Below, piece by piece: positions 50,616-59,055 of a DNA stretch of 64,000 bases. The stretch is from Ferdinandcohnia sp036965045. Its GTDB lineage: Bacteria; Bacillota; Bacilli; Bacillales; Bacillaceae_L. The notes under the pieces are model-generated. The model saw only the letters and a program-made list of their open reading frames with translations. It was not told the DNA's origin and made no database searches. Made by a program: the position numbers and the translations under genes. The stretch is from positions 1-64,000 of the forward strand of contig NZ_JBALOV010000035.1 in the NCBI RefSeq assembly GCF_036965045.1, read 5' to 3'. Positions within the stretch are counted from its first letter, which is position 1; every line of letters starts with the position of its first letter.

Positions 50616-51805
50616 TGAATTGGCAGCGGCAAATATCGATTGGAAATGAAATGTCGTATATGATGTTTCTTTCTTCGGCATTTATTTTAGTTGGGATTCT
50701 TTCACAGGTGTTTTTGCTTGTGTTTGTAGGAGTGTTCTTTCTGCTATTTGTCTTTCTCAACAAATATTATTTAAAGCATGTTGGCAGTAAAATCATTGTT
50801 TCAGTTGATAAGTCTACTATTAAGCTCTTTAAAGGTGAAGAAAGTGATTTTTCGCTTATGCTACGACAGGAAGGGATGTTACCAATCTTGAATGGTCACA
50901 TCCGAATAATGATTGATGATGTAATAGGTTTTAAGAATGAAAGAAAAGTTTTAGAAACCGAACAAATTGAACTCACCCTTCCGCTTACCCTTATTGGTAA
51001 ACAAATTTCATCAACAAGCTTGCCATTTGAAGGGAAGCAAAGGGGAGTTGCAAAAATTCGCACACTAGAGATAAGAATTCCACATCTGTTTGGTTTTGGT
51101 GAAGCCTATCTTCAGTATACGAAGCCGATTAACTTTGAGACGATTATTTATTCGTCACCGGAAACGGTGGGAGGAATCGAAAAGATTGTTCCGAAAAATC
51201 AAGGAGAGTATCCTATTCGAACTTCATTTTTTGAAGATATGACGGCGATTGTGGGGACAAGAGGTTATGTACCAACAGATCCTTTTAACAGGGTTCATTG
51301 GAAGGCGAGTGCCCGTACCAATCAACTGCAAACAAAGATTTTTGATAAAACGGCTCAGTTTTCATGGACGATTATTATTAATGTCCGTGAACAAAAGCTG
51401 GAGCAATATTTGAGTGGATTAACATACTTACTAGAATCGGCAACAGTAAAAAATATTCCATTTGAGGTATTTGTCAATGTAAGAAGAGCAGGTAAAACGC
51501 CATATATCCATATACCTCTTGGGAAAGGGAAGGAACATTTAGCGAGAGCTCTTGAATTGATTGCAAGACTAAGCAAGCATAGTATTACGATTCCGTTTCA
51601 TTACATGATTCATACCATTGGAAGACAGCAGCAGCTTTCACCCTATTTGATTTTGTTAGGTGAAATCGAAGAGAATGAGCAATTGATATTACGAAGCTTT
51701 GCAAGAAAGGGTGTCGATTGTTTTAAAGTGATTGAGAATGAGGATGCCATTTATTTACAGAAAGCTTCCTTTTCAGTGAAGAGGGGGAATTCTGATGCGA
51801 TTTAA
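50615..51805 (+). CDS. DUF58 domain-containing protein, YeaD-like
   Basis: A 396-residue protein with two hydrophobic helices at about 14-48 and a long soluble part. The DUF58 core is EDMTAIVGTRGYVPTDPFNRVHWKASARTNQLQTKIFD (about 209-246), a VWA-related domain. It is the usual partner of MoxR. The start ATG overlaps the moxR stop, and its last bases overlap the next gene, so the three are translationally coupled. Role unknown, possibly in cell-envelope maturation. Confidence 0.9.
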   Translation: MNWQRQISIGNEMSYMMFLSSAFILVGILSQVFLLVFVGVFFLLFVFLNKYYLKHVGSKIIVSVDKSTIKLFKGEESDFSLMLRQEGMLPILNGHIRIMIDDVIGFKNERKVLETEQIELTLPLTLIGKQISSTSLPFEGKQRGVAKIRTLEIRIPHLFGFGEAYLQYTKPINFETIIYSSPETVGGIEKIVPKNQGEYPIRTSFFEDMTAIVGTRGYVPTDPFNRVHWKASARTNQLQTKIFDKTAQFSWTIIINVREQKLEQYLSGLTYLLESATVKNIPFEVFVNVRRAGKTPYIHIPLGKGKEHLARALELIARLSKHSITIPFHYMIHTIGRQQQLSPYLILLGEIEENEQLILRSFARKGVDCFKVIENEDAIYLQKASFSVKRGNSDAI

Positions 51806-53012
51806 TCAAGCATTACTAAAGTCGTACCAATATGTAATGGAAGTAATCCTACTCTATATTTTGCTCATGTTGCTATATATTCACACGGAGCAGCTGCCAC
51901 CTATTCTACCATTCTTGTTTCTTACAGGTGCCGGGGCTGCCTTGATTGCACTCTTATTATCGTTCATGAAATCAAATACTCCATATGTATTTATTATGTT
52001 AATTGTACCATTGCTTGCCCTTGTAAGTAGTGCAATCGGCTTACCGTTCGGACAGAGTATTGTGATTGCAGCAATCGTATGTTACCGAATGGTTGTTCAT
52101 TTTCATAAAAATCCAAAGCTGACAGAAGCATCTATTTTAAATGGTAGCTTACTTTTTGGAGGACTCACTTACTTTGCAGCAAAAGTCCAAGGGTATATCC
52201 ATAGTGATCTTGTGTTGTATTTATTAGTTACCGAGTTAATTTTTTTCATGATTGGTAAACTCTTAAACAGTGTAAGTTCGAGTTCACTTGTCAAGAAAAC
52301 TGTGGCTACCAGAAACAATTCATGGTCTGTAGTCGGTTTATTTAGTGGTTTATTTGTAAGTACAATTGGGGTTGCGGTTATTTTTCCGATTCTTTTTGTT
52401 AAGGGATTGTCCTTTGTATCATCCATTATTGGAACTGGCCTTTATTGGGTTTCAAAGCCACTTTTTAATGCGGTCGAAAATATTGAATCGTTTCGAGGCT
52501 CAAAGGGAGAAAGTGTGGGAAGCTTGAATTGGGATGAAACGGAACAGAAAAATCCATTTTTAGAGATGATAGGGAGTTTTGATATTTGGTTTTATTTATC
52601 GATTCTAGGTGCGATCATTTTAGCAGTAATCCTTTTCCTATTAGCCAGAAAAAGATTTGTAAAAGAGGCGGTCGTGGTGGGGGAGGCCTATCAATATGCG
52701 ACTGTCACTGAGGGGATCAGGACACCTACTACAAAATGGAGAAAACCGAAAAGAAAAACCCCGCAGGCAAAGGTTAGAAAGCTTATTCTTGAATTAGAGG
52801 TGCTTTCAGCTCAGCGCGGTCTTGGTCGTTACCATCATGAAAGTGTAACAGAATGGCTAGGTCGAAATCATTTTCTTGATTATCGACTTGTAGAACTCTA
52901 TGAAAGAGCCAGATATGGGGATGAAGAATTAAGCGCTAATGAAAACGAAGCTTGTGAAGATATGGTGAGGCAAATCAAAGCAAAAATAAAAAGCTTAAAA
53001 AACCAGAAATAA
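51795..53012 (+). CDS. DUF4129-type membrane protein lacking the transglutaminase domain (YebA position)
   Basis: A 405-residue protein with five to six N-terminal helices, a seventh near 170-200, and an eighth at about 265-287. The cytoplasmic C-terminus KVRKLILELEVLSAQRGLGRYHHESVTEWLGRN is the DUF4129 domain that ends B. subtilis YebA. The transglutaminase core that lies between helices in YebA is absent, as no Cys-His-Asp arrangement is visible and the loop between helices is only about 60 residues. Start ATG 51795 after AGAGGGGGAATTCTG overlaps the DUF58 gene. A terminator (53013-53046) follows. Confidence 0.8.
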   Translation: MRFNQALLKSYQYVMEVILLYILLMLLYIHTEQLPPILPFLFLTGAGAALIALLLSFMKSNTPYVFIMLIVPLLALVSSAIGLPFGQSIVIAAIVCYRMVVHFHKNPKLTEASILNGSLLFGGLTYFAAKVQGYIHSDLVLYLLVTELIFFMIGKLLNSVSSSSLVKKTVATRNNSWSVVGLFSGLFVSTIGVAVIFPILFVKGLSFVSSIIGTGLYWVSKPLFNAVENIESFRGSKGESVGSLNWDETEQKNPFLEMIGSFDIWFYLSILGAIILAVILFLLARKRFVKEAVVVGEAYQYATVTEGIRTPTTKWRKPKRKTPQAKVRKLILELEVLSAQRGLGRYHHESVTEWLGRNHFLDYRLVELYERARYGDEELSANENEACEDMVRQIKAKIKSLKNQK

Positions 53013-53046
53013 AGAAGAACCTCGAAATTCAGGTTCTTCTTCTTTT
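53013..53046. terminator. Terminator of the MoxR/DUF58 operon
   Basis: AGAAGAACCT (53013-53022) pairs perfectly with AGGTTCTTCT (53031-53040) around eight bases, then TCTTTTT. The A-rich left flank also makes it usable from the minus-strand HAD gene. Confidence 0.85.
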
Positions 53047-53049
53047 TAA

Positions 53050-53847
53050 TCAAACACATTGTTTACTATTTTCTTTTAAAATCATTTCAACTGCCTCAGC
53101 AACAGATTCCACAACGAATTTTGCTTCTTTTTTTACATCGTCATGTGCAGTGGACATCACATAACTATAAGGAGTTAATTGAAACATGGGAATATCATTA
53201 AAAGAGTCGCCGATACACGCAATTTCTTTAGGTTTGAAAGAAAGTTCATCAAGAAGCTTTTGAACCGCATTGCCTTTACTTATTTGCTTTGGCATAATGT
53301 CCAATACATGTGTTTCAGAAATAAATAAATCAATCTCATCCTTAAAATCAGCTGAAAGCTTTTCGTACATATCGATAATATCTTGTTCAAAGCCCATCAG
53401 CGAAATTTTGGATGGTTTAACCTCACTAAATTTCGAACCGATTTCTGGGTCAATGATGATTGGATGGAACATTCTTTTTTGAACATCGGCTACATATTTA
53501 TTATTTTCATGTGTGAAATTAGTATCATAGGTACATACAATCGTTACAAATCTGGAATCTAATACTTCTTTATATATTTTTTCCGCTATTTCTGTTGTAA
53601 AGGTACGAGAAAAAATAGACCTCTCATCAATGGTCGACGCAAACGCTCCATTTTGGCTGATGCGATGAAACTTTTGTCCAATCAATTTTAATACTTCTTT
53701 TATTTCCGTATCCATTCGACCTGTTGCAATGCTGATTTGAAGTCCTTCCTGTAATGCCTGATTTAAGGCTCTGGCGTCCTCGGATTTAACTGTATTATTT
53801 TCCTGTAATAGTGTTCCATCTAAATCACTCACAATTAGTTTAATCAA
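53050..53847 (-). CDS. Cof-type HAD-IIB phosphatase
   Basis: About 265 residues. Motif I is VSDLDGTLLQ, motif II SIATGRM, Lys of motif III in SKGNAVQKLL and motif IV IGDSFNDIPMF. A C2B cap domain lies at about 80-185. Substrate is likely a sugar or nucleotide phosphate. Start TTG 53847, six bases after GGAGGTG; the upstream TTG at 53862 is part of the ribosome site. It is placed between the DUF58 operon and ptsHI, on the opposite strand, and is different from the enzyme at 28355. Confidence 0.9.
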   Translation of the reverse strand: MIKLIVSDLDGTLLQENNTVKSEDARALNQALQEGLQISIATGRMDTEIKEVLKLIGQKFHRISQNGAFASTIDERSIFSRTFTTEIAEKIYKEVLDSRFVTIVCTYDTNFTHENNKYVADVQKRMFHPIIIDPEIGSKFSEVKPSKISLMGFEQDIIDMYEKLSADFKDEIDLFISETHVLDIMPKQISKGNAVQKLLDELSFKPKEIACIGDSFNDIPMFQLTPYSYVMSTAHDDVKKEAKFVVESVAEAVEMILKENSKQCV

Positions 53848-53862
53848 TGAAAACACCTCCAA

Positions 53863-54019
53863 CTTTTTTATGTAGATACAATAATTGTCTATTATACATG
53901 ATAAACATGAAAGAGTGATATTGTTAAGTTGATTGTTTTTGAGAATCGTCTAAATGAATCATTAAATCGTCTGAGAAACATTCTCAATTTTCATTCTTGT
54001 CGGATTATGTTACTTATCG
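53863..54019. other. Intergenic region upstream of ptsHI
   Basis: About 160 bp of A/T-rich DNA without an open frame. It separates the divergent HAD gene from the ptsHI promoter. I see no CcpA operator here. Confidence 0.4.
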
Positions 54020-54049
54020 TTGAAAAATATTTATTATCTATGATATACT
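54020..54049 (+). promoter_or_regulatory. Sigma-A promoter of ptsHI
   Basis: TTGAAA (54020-54025) and TATACT (54044-54049) are 18 bp apart, with TGA before the -10 forming an extended TG element. Transcription from here would enter the RAT leader at 54114. Confidence 0.65.
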
Positions 54050-54113
54050 AGTTCGAGTATACGGTTATTTTGTAAAGAATGATCGGTTTTATTTTTACAT
54101 ACAGTTTACATTT

Positions 54114-54144
54114 ACGTGTTACTGATTCGATCAGGCATGAGTAA
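54114..54144 (+). promoter_or_regulatory. Second GlcT RNA antiterminator (RAT) site, before ptsH
   Basis: This 31-base element differs from the ptsG RAT at 47272 by one base (C to T at position 7) and keeps ACTGATTCGATCAGG and GGCATGAGTAA. It is followed by its own terminator. Confidence 0.9.
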
Positions 54145-54212
54145 GGTACTAGTAAAAGCTGTGAGAAAAAATGTCTCTCGTTTTTATTGTCTTTCTCGTG
54201 CCTTTTAATTTT
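54134..54212 (+). terminator. Conditional terminator in the ptsH leader
   Basis: GGCATGAG (54134-54141) pairs with CTCGTGCC (54195-54202), one G-T pair, followed by TTTTAATTTTTG. It shares its left arm with the RAT element, so the two structures exclude each other. Confidence 0.8.
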
Positions 54213-54319
54213 TGATTTTGAGTCGGAACCTGCGATTCTTTCTTTACATATCTACCGGAAACGTACAAATACTACAAGTAATCATAATGATTTCAAATAA
54301 TTGCAAAGGGGAAATTATC

Positions 54320-54586
54320 ATGGCAGAAAAAACATTTAAAGTTACAAGTGAATCAGGAATTCATGCACGTCCAGCGACAGTATTAGTACAGGCGGCTAGT
54401 AAATTTAATTCAGATATTCAATTAGAATATAACGGGAAGTCTGTTAACCTAAAATCCATTATGGGTGTTATGTCTCTTGGAATCGGTCAAGGTGCTGAAG
54501 TGAAAATTGTTGCTCAAGGTTCTGACGAAGCAGAAGCAATCGCAAACCTAACAGAAATCATGGCGAACGAAGGACTTGGTGAATAA
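54320..54586 (+). CDS. ptsH: PTS phosphocarrier protein HPr
   Basis: An 88-residue phosphocarrier. His15 lies in SGIHARPATVLVQAA, the site phosphorylated by Enzyme I. Ser46 lies in NLKSIMGVMSLGIGQ, the site used by HPr kinase in carbon catabolite repression. Start ATG 54320 after AAAGGGGAAATTATC; the frame extends upstream to 54212 but contains the leader. The stop overlaps ptsI by one base (TAATG). Confidence 0.97.
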   Translation: MAEKTFKVTSESGIHARPATVLVQAASKFNSDIQLEYNGKSVNLKSIMGVMSLGIGQGAEVKIVAQGSDEAEAIANLTEIMANEGLGE

Positions 54587-56304
54587 TGTCAAATATGATT
54601 AAAGGAATTGCTGCTTCTGCAGGGATTGCCATTGCAAAAAGCTTTCGTTTAGAGCATCCTGATTTAACCGTTGAAAAACAGACAATCAGTGACAAAGATG
54701 CTGAAATGAAACGCTTTGATGAAGCAGTTAATCAATCAAAAGAAGAGTTAGAAGTAATTAGGAATCGTGCGAATGAAGAATTAGGGGAAGACAAAGCGGC
54801 TATCTTTTCCGCTCACCTTCTCGTGTTAAGTGACCCAGAACTTCTTAATCCGATTAAAGAAAAAATTAGTTCTGAGGGTGTAAATGCAGAATTTGCTTTA
54901 CAAGAGGTTGCAAACATGTTCATTACCATGTTTGAAGGTATGGATAATGAGTATATGGCAGAACGTGCTGCTGATATTCGCGACGTAACAAAGCGTGTAC
55001 TTGCTCATTTACTAGGGGTTACGATCTCGAATCCAAGTATGATTTCAGAAGAAGTGATCATTATTGCGGAAGACTTAACTCCATCAGATACGGCTCAATT
55101 AAATCGTAATTATGTAAAAGGGTTTACGACTGATATTGGTGGTCGTACTTCTCACTCTGCAATCATGGCAAGATCGATGGAAATCCCAGCTGTCGTTGGA
55201 ACAAAAGCTGTTACCTCAAACATTCAAAATGGGGTCATGGTCATTGTTGACGGACTTGATGGTGACGTGATTGTTGATCCTTCTGAAGAAGTATTAGCTC
55301 AGTACCGCCAAAAGAAAGAGCAATATGAAGCTCAAAAAGCTGAATGGGCTAAATTGAAAAATGAAAAAACCATTACAAGTGATGGGGAACATGTTGAGCT
55401 TGCTGCTAATATCGGAACTCCAGAAGATGTTAAGGGTGTTCTTGAAAATGGTGGCGAAGCCATTGGCCTTTATCGTACAGAATTTCTATACATGGGCCGC
55501 GACCAGCTTCCTACTGAAGAGGAGCAATTTGAAGCCTATAAAACCGTTCTTGAAAAAATGGAAGGCAAGCCGGTTGTTGTTCGTACATTAGACATTGGTG
55601 GAGATAAAGAGCTTCCATATTTAAACTTACCGAAAGAACTAAACCCATTCCTTGGCTTTAGAGCAATTCGTCTTTGTTTAGAGGAACAAGACATTTTCCG
55701 TACTCAACTACGTGCTTTACTTCGTGCAAGCACATTTGGTAATTTGAAAATTATGTTCCCAATGATTGCGACACTTGATGAGTTTAGACAGGCAAAAGCG
55801 ATTTTACTCGAGGAAAAAGAAACGCTTGTTGCGAATGGAACTGCCGTTTCTGATTCGATTGAAATTGGAATTATGGTTGAAATTCCATCAACTGCCGTAT
55901 TAGCGGATCAGTTTGCTAAAGAAGTTGATTTCTTTAGTATTGGAACAAATGACTTAATTCAATATACAATGGCAGCTGACCGTATGAATGAGCGAGTTTC
56001 TTATCTCTATCAGCCATATTCACCTTCCATTCTACGCCTAGTTTCAATGGTTATTGAAGCAGCTCATAAAGAAGGCAAGTGGGCAGGAATGTGTGGAGAA
56101 ATGGCCGGTGACACAATTGCGATTCCAATTCTTTTAGGACTTGGCCTTGACGAATTTAGCATGAGTGCGACATCCATTTTACCAGCACGTACTCAAATTA
56201 AAAAACTATCAAAAGCGGAAATCGCAAGCCATAAAGAAAAGATCTTATCAATGAGCACAACTGAAGAAGTTGTCGAGTTTGTTAAAGCAAACTTTATGAA
56301 TTAA
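54586..56304 (+). CDS. ptsI: PTS Enzyme I
   Basis: A 572-residue phosphoenolpyruvate-protein phosphotransferase. The phosphorylated His is in GGRTSHSAIMARSMEIPAV (about 190). The PEP-binding domain has GLYRTEFLYMGRD and GDKELPYLNLPKELNPFLGFRAIR; the conserved Cys is in GKWAGMCGEMAGD (about 505). It phosphorylates HPr using PEP and is required for all PTS sugars. Start ATG 54586 overlaps ptsH. A bidirectional terminator (56309-56338) follows. Confidence 0.97.
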   Translation: MSNMIKGIAASAGIAIAKSFRLEHPDLTVEKQTISDKDAEMKRFDEAVNQSKEELEVIRNRANEELGEDKAAIFSAHLLVLSDPELLNPIKEKISSEGVNAEFALQEVANMFITMFEGMDNEYMAERAADIRDVTKRVLAHLLGVTISNPSMISEEVIIIAEDLTPSDTAQLNRNYVKGFTTDIGGRTSHSAIMARSMEIPAVVGTKAVTSNIQNGVMVIVDGLDGDVIVDPSEEVLAQYRQKKEQYEAQKAEWAKLKNEKTITSDGEHVELAANIGTPEDVKGVLENGGEAIGLYRTEFLYMGRDQLPTEEEQFEAYKTVLEKMEGKPVVVRTLDIGGDKELPYLNLPKELNPFLGFRAIRLCLEEQDIFRTQLRALLRASTFGNLKIMFPMIATLDEFRQAKAILLEEKETLVANGTAVSDSIEIGIMVEIPSTAVLADQFAKEVDFFSIGTNDLIQYTMAADRMNERVSYLYQPYSPSILRLVSMVIEAAHKEGKWAGMCGEMAGDTIAIPILLGLGLDEFSMSATSILPARTQIKKLSKAEIASHKEKILSMSTTEEVVEFVKANFMN

Positions 56305-56308
56305 CAAA

Positions 56309-56338
56309 AAAACGAGTCTTGGTTAGACTCGTTTTTTT
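56309..56338. terminator. Bidirectional terminator between ptsI and ykwB-like gene
   Basis: AAAACGAGTC (56309-56318) pairs perfectly with GACTCGTTTT (56326-56335) and has A- and T-runs at both ends. Confidence 0.88.
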
Positions 56339-57009
56339 GCGTAAAAGGGGTTTTTCCATTCCATTAATAATCCATAATTACAGGATTCTTCATCTTCAAG
56401 ATAGTTTTCAATCAACTGGACAGGTGTACGTCCACTTCGGAGAAGAAATGTGATCACGGGGTCCTTCAGTTCACCTGCCATGACTTTTTCAACATAGCTT
56501 TGAGCAGCTATGTCTTTTGCATATTTGGAGTACCCGGACATCCGTCCTCCACCTAATAATCGCTCAACATTTAAATGAACGACAACCTCATACATCGACT
56601 GCATTAACCATTTTCCAAGACCATATTTTCGGAAAGCGGGGCTAATACATATATCCACAATATATAAGGTATTTCCAGTGGAGGTATGATTTCGGATGTA
56701 TCCGTTATCTGTGATTTCTTCCCATGTGTGATGCGGATGGCTTGGATCAAAATGAACAAGTAAACCGGTCATTGATCCACATATTTTTCCATCCATTTCA
56801 ACACATAAGGCACCCTCAGGAAATAAGGCGACATGATTATGTAATTGTTCTTTATTCCACCATAACTCAGACGGGAATGGTGGGGGAAAGCTTTCCCGTT
56901 GAACTTGAATTAAATCCTCAAAATCAGTTTCACGATAATTTCGAATCACACACGCTTTTGGTTTATTTTCATCGAACACAAATAGTTCTTTTCGAAACAA
57001 GCCGCTCAC
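56323..57009 (-). CDS. ykwB: GNAT N-acetyltransferase, YkwB-like
   Basis: A 228-residue GNAT-fold protein. The acetyl-CoA-binding segment is VDICISPAFRKYGLGKWLMQSMYEVV (about 126-151), with Arg-x-x-Gly-x-Gly (RKYGLGK). The N-terminal RNYRETDFEDLIQVQRESFPPPFPSELWW is the common substrate side. Position next to ptsI and before ykwC-like gene matches B. subtilis ykwB. Substrate unknown. It starts at ATG 57009 after AGGTGAGCGGCTTG-type sequence and ends in the shared terminator. Confidence 0.85.
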   Translation of the reverse strand: MSGLFRKELFVFDENKPKACVIRNYRETDFEDLIQVQRESFPPPFPSELWWNKEQLHNHVALFPEGALCVEMDGKICGSMTGLLVHFDPSHPHHTWEEITDNGYIRNHTSTGNTLYIVDICISPAFRKYGLGKWLMQSMYEVVVHLNVERLLGGGRMSGYSKYAKDIAAQSYVEKVMAGELKDPVITFLLRSGRTPVQLIENYLEDEESCNYGLLMEWKNPFYAKKRV

Positions 57010-57055
57010 CTCACAACCACATTTTACGCTAGATTAGGATGGATGAGAAGCAAAA

Positions 57056-57253
57056 TTATTCGTATTTTTGATTGTTTTCAAAAAATGATTCAACAATCTT
57101 TTCAAGTAACGCTGGTTCGGGCTGTTCTCCTGTAAATGAGAAGGGTAGTTCTTTAATAAAATCACCATCACGATAAACATGGATTGCACCATTTTGATTA
57201 ATTACGCTATATTCTGTTTCAAACCGATAGCCTTCGCGGTCAATCGCACCCAT
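57056..57253 (-). CDS. Small conserved hypothetical protein (65 aa), possibly YbxH/DUF5370-like
   Basis: A 65-residue soluble protein. The N-terminus GAIDREGYRFETEYSVINQN and HVYRDGDFIKELPFSFTGEQPEP suggest a small beta-rich fold of a Bacillus family (I compare it tentatively with YbxH/DUF5370). ATG 57253 follows AAGGAGAGAGTTAA. It lies in tandem with the ykwB-like gene but 50 bp upstream of it, and could be cotranscribed. Confidence 0.7.
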   Translation of the reverse strand: MGAIDREGYRFETEYSVINQNGAIHVYRDGDFIKELPFSFTGEQPEPALLEKIVESFFENNQKYE

Positions 57254-57361
57254 TTAACTCTCTCCTTCATTCATGTTGTGTATAGTGTTCCTTTTTGTTG
57301 TGGAATTTGTACATATTATTTTAAAAAAACGCCAGTTTAATGATAAAGGGAGGTATTAACG

Positions 57362-57574
57362 ATGCCAGATAACGATCGCGATCATCATGAAAGGGATCCC
57401 CATTTTGATGGAAGATATGAAGGCATGATCAATGCTGATATAGGAGGGGAGAAAATGGGGATCCGTTCAGATGTGAACACCGAAAACATGGTCCAACCTA
57501 AAAATCCTTTTCATCTAAAGCCGAAAGAAGATAGAGAAATGAAAAAGTTTCAGGATTTGTTTGATGGAAAATAA
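57362..57574 (+). CDS. Small hydrophilic hypothetical protein (70 aa)
   Basis: A 70-residue, very hydrophilic protein rich in Asp, Glu, Lys and His (PDNDRDHHERDPHFDGR at the start). No cysteine, no membrane helix, no known motif. It begins at ATG 57362 after AAGGGAGGTATTAACG, an excellent ribosome site, and ends before a perfect terminator. Composition resembles small stress or spore-associated proteins, but I can assign none. Confidence 0.65.
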   Translation: MPDNDRDHHERDPHFDGRYEGMINADIGGEKMGIRSDVNTENMVQPKNPFHLKPKEDREMKKFQDLFDGK

Positions 57575-57581
57575 CATGGAA

Positions 57582-57618
57582 AAGCCAGCAACCCTTTATG
57601 TTGCTGGCTTCTTTTCTT
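57582..57618. terminator. Terminator after the 70-aa gene
   Basis: AAGCCAGCAA (57582-57591) pairs perfectly with TTGCTGGCTT (57601-57610), followed by CTTTTCTT. The left flank (GGAAAA) makes a partial minus-strand terminator for the YjcZ-type gene. Confidence 0.8.
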
Positions 57619-57628
57619 ATTGGATATT

Positions 57629-57766
57629 TTAGAACCAAGCAGCTCCCACGATGATTAGAAGAATAAATAGTACAACAATCAACGCAAAGCCTCCGCGGAA
57701 TCCGAAGCCGTAACCGTAGCCTCCGTAACCATATCCGCCACATCCATATCCTCCGTAGAATCCCAT
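57629..57766 (-). CDS. YjcZ-family small spore protein (45 aa)
   Basis: A 45-residue peptide. The first half is Gly/Tyr-rich with a GYG repeat (YGGYGCGGYGYGGYGYG), and the second half is a hydrophobic helix (FALIVVLFILLIIVGAAWF). This is the YjcZ/SscA type of small sporulation protein that inserts in membranes or the coat. ATG 57766 is preceded by AAAGGGAGATGTATT. The frame continues upstream without a site. A second, shorter member follows at 57819-57914 on the same strand. Confidence 0.85.
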   Translation of the reverse strand: MGFYGGYGCGGYGYGGYGYGFGFRGGFALIVVLFILLIIVGAAWF

Positions 57767-57818
57767 AATACATCTCCCTTTCTTAATTATAATTAATCTT
57801 AAACTTGCATAAGAATTA

Positions 57819-57914
57819 CTAATAAATATAGGCTGCACCAACAATGATCAATAGTATGAACAATACAACAAGTAACGCAAAACCTGCTCCAAATCCTACT
57901 CCTACTCCACTCAT
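57819..57914 (-). CDS. Second YjcZ/SscA-type small protein (31 aa)
   Basis: A 31-residue peptide consisting of a Gly/Val start (SGVGVGFGAG) and one hydrophobic helix (FALLVVLFILLIIVGAA) ending YIY. It is nearly the same C-terminal helix as in the 45-residue protein downstream, showing a tandem duplication. ATG 57914 is preceded by GGAGGTGTTCTAA. It is too short for common gene finders, but the ribosome site and similarity make it convincing. Confidence 0.8.
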   Translation of the reverse strand: MSGVGVGFGAGFALLVVLFILLIIVGAAYIY

Positions 57915-58063
57915 TTAGAACACCTCCATATCTATTTGTTATATCCTATGGAATACGCATAGGTTTCGTAAGGTACAAAACCCCAATTTTCCTAAATTTT
58001 TTTTAGGTCTGACTTATTTCAAGTATGATATGATAAAAATAAAAAAAATGAGGGAGAAAGAAA

Positions 58064-58951
58064 ATGATACATACAAATGTCTTAAATGAAAACACAGTCG
58101 TTGGCTTTATAGGAACAGGTGTCATGGGAAAAAGCATGGCTGGCCATATTCTTTCAAAAGGATATAAGGTTCTTGTTTATACACGGACGAAGGAAAAAGC
58201 AACAGACCTCATTGAACAGGGTGCGATTTGGAAACAGTCTGCGGGAGAAGTCGCAGATGAAGCAAATGTGATTATTACCATGGTGGGATACCCACATGAT
58301 GTTGAGGAAATTTACCTAAGTGATCATGGACTTCTGGCACATGCGAGAGAAGGTACTTATTTTATTGATATGACAACATCAACACCGTCTTTGGCAAATA
58401 AAATATATCAAGCCGCAAAACATCATGGTATGTATTCCTTAGATGCACCTGTTTCAGGTGGAGATGTTGGTGCAAAAGAAGCGAGATTAGCCATTATGGT
58501 TGGTGGGGATCAGGATGTATTCGAAGCTTGCAAGCCACTTCTTGAAATAATGGGACAAAACATTGTATACCAGGGTCCAGCAGGTTCTGGTCAGCACACT
58601 AAAATGTGTAATCAAATCGCAATTGCGTCAAATATGATAGGCGTTGTTGAAGCAATGGTTTATGCAAAAAAATCAGGACTTAATCCAGAAACCGTATTAA
58701 AAAGTATTTCAACAGGTGCAGCCGGAAGCTGGTCATTAAGTAATCTTGCTCCACGAATGATTGCAGGCAACTTCGAGCCTGGTTTCTTCATTAAACATTT
58801 CATTAAAGATATGGGGATTGCACTAGAAGAAGCGAAAGCAATGGGAATGGAAACACCAGGACTTGAACTTGCAAAAAAAATGTACGATGAATTAGCCGAA
58901 AATGGTGAGGAAAACAGTGGTACCCAAGCCATCTGCAAGCTCTGGGAATAA
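58064..58951 (+). CDS. ykwC: Beta-hydroxyacid dehydrogenase, YkwC-like
   Basis: A 295-residue NAD(P)-dependent dehydrogenase of the 3-hydroxyisobutyrate dehydrogenase type. The Rossmann motif is GFIGTGVMGKSMA (about 14-26), the substrate-binding motif SLDAPVSGGDVGAKEARLAIMVGG (about 125-148), and the catalytic Lys is in GSGQHTKMCNQI (about 183). FIKHFIKDMGIALEEAKAMG closes the C-terminal helical domain. B. subtilis ykwC has the same gene neighbours. It oxidises a small beta-hydroxyacid, unspecified. Start ATG 58064 after GAGGGAGAAAGAAA. Confidence 0.9.
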   Translation: MIHTNVLNENTVVGFIGTGVMGKSMAGHILSKGYKVLVYTRTKEKATDLIEQGAIWKQSAGEVADEANVIITMVGYPHDVEEIYLSDHGLLAHAREGTYFIDMTTSTPSLANKIYQAAKHHGMYSLDAPVSGGDVGAKEARLAIMVGGDQDVFEACKPLLEIMGQNIVYQGPAGSGQHTKMCNQIAIASNMIGVVEAMVYAKKSGLNPETVLKSISTGAAGSWSLSNLAPRMIAGNFEPGFFIKHFIKDMGIALEEAKAMGMETPGLELAKKMYDELAENGEENSGTQAICKLWE

Positions 58952-59055
58952 CAGGTCACAGGTTTTAGAGCCAAGAGGTTATGGTCAGCTCCTGCATAGA
59001 AATCCCCTTAGAGAAGAAAATAATGATGATAATCTCTAAGGGGGTGCACTCAACT

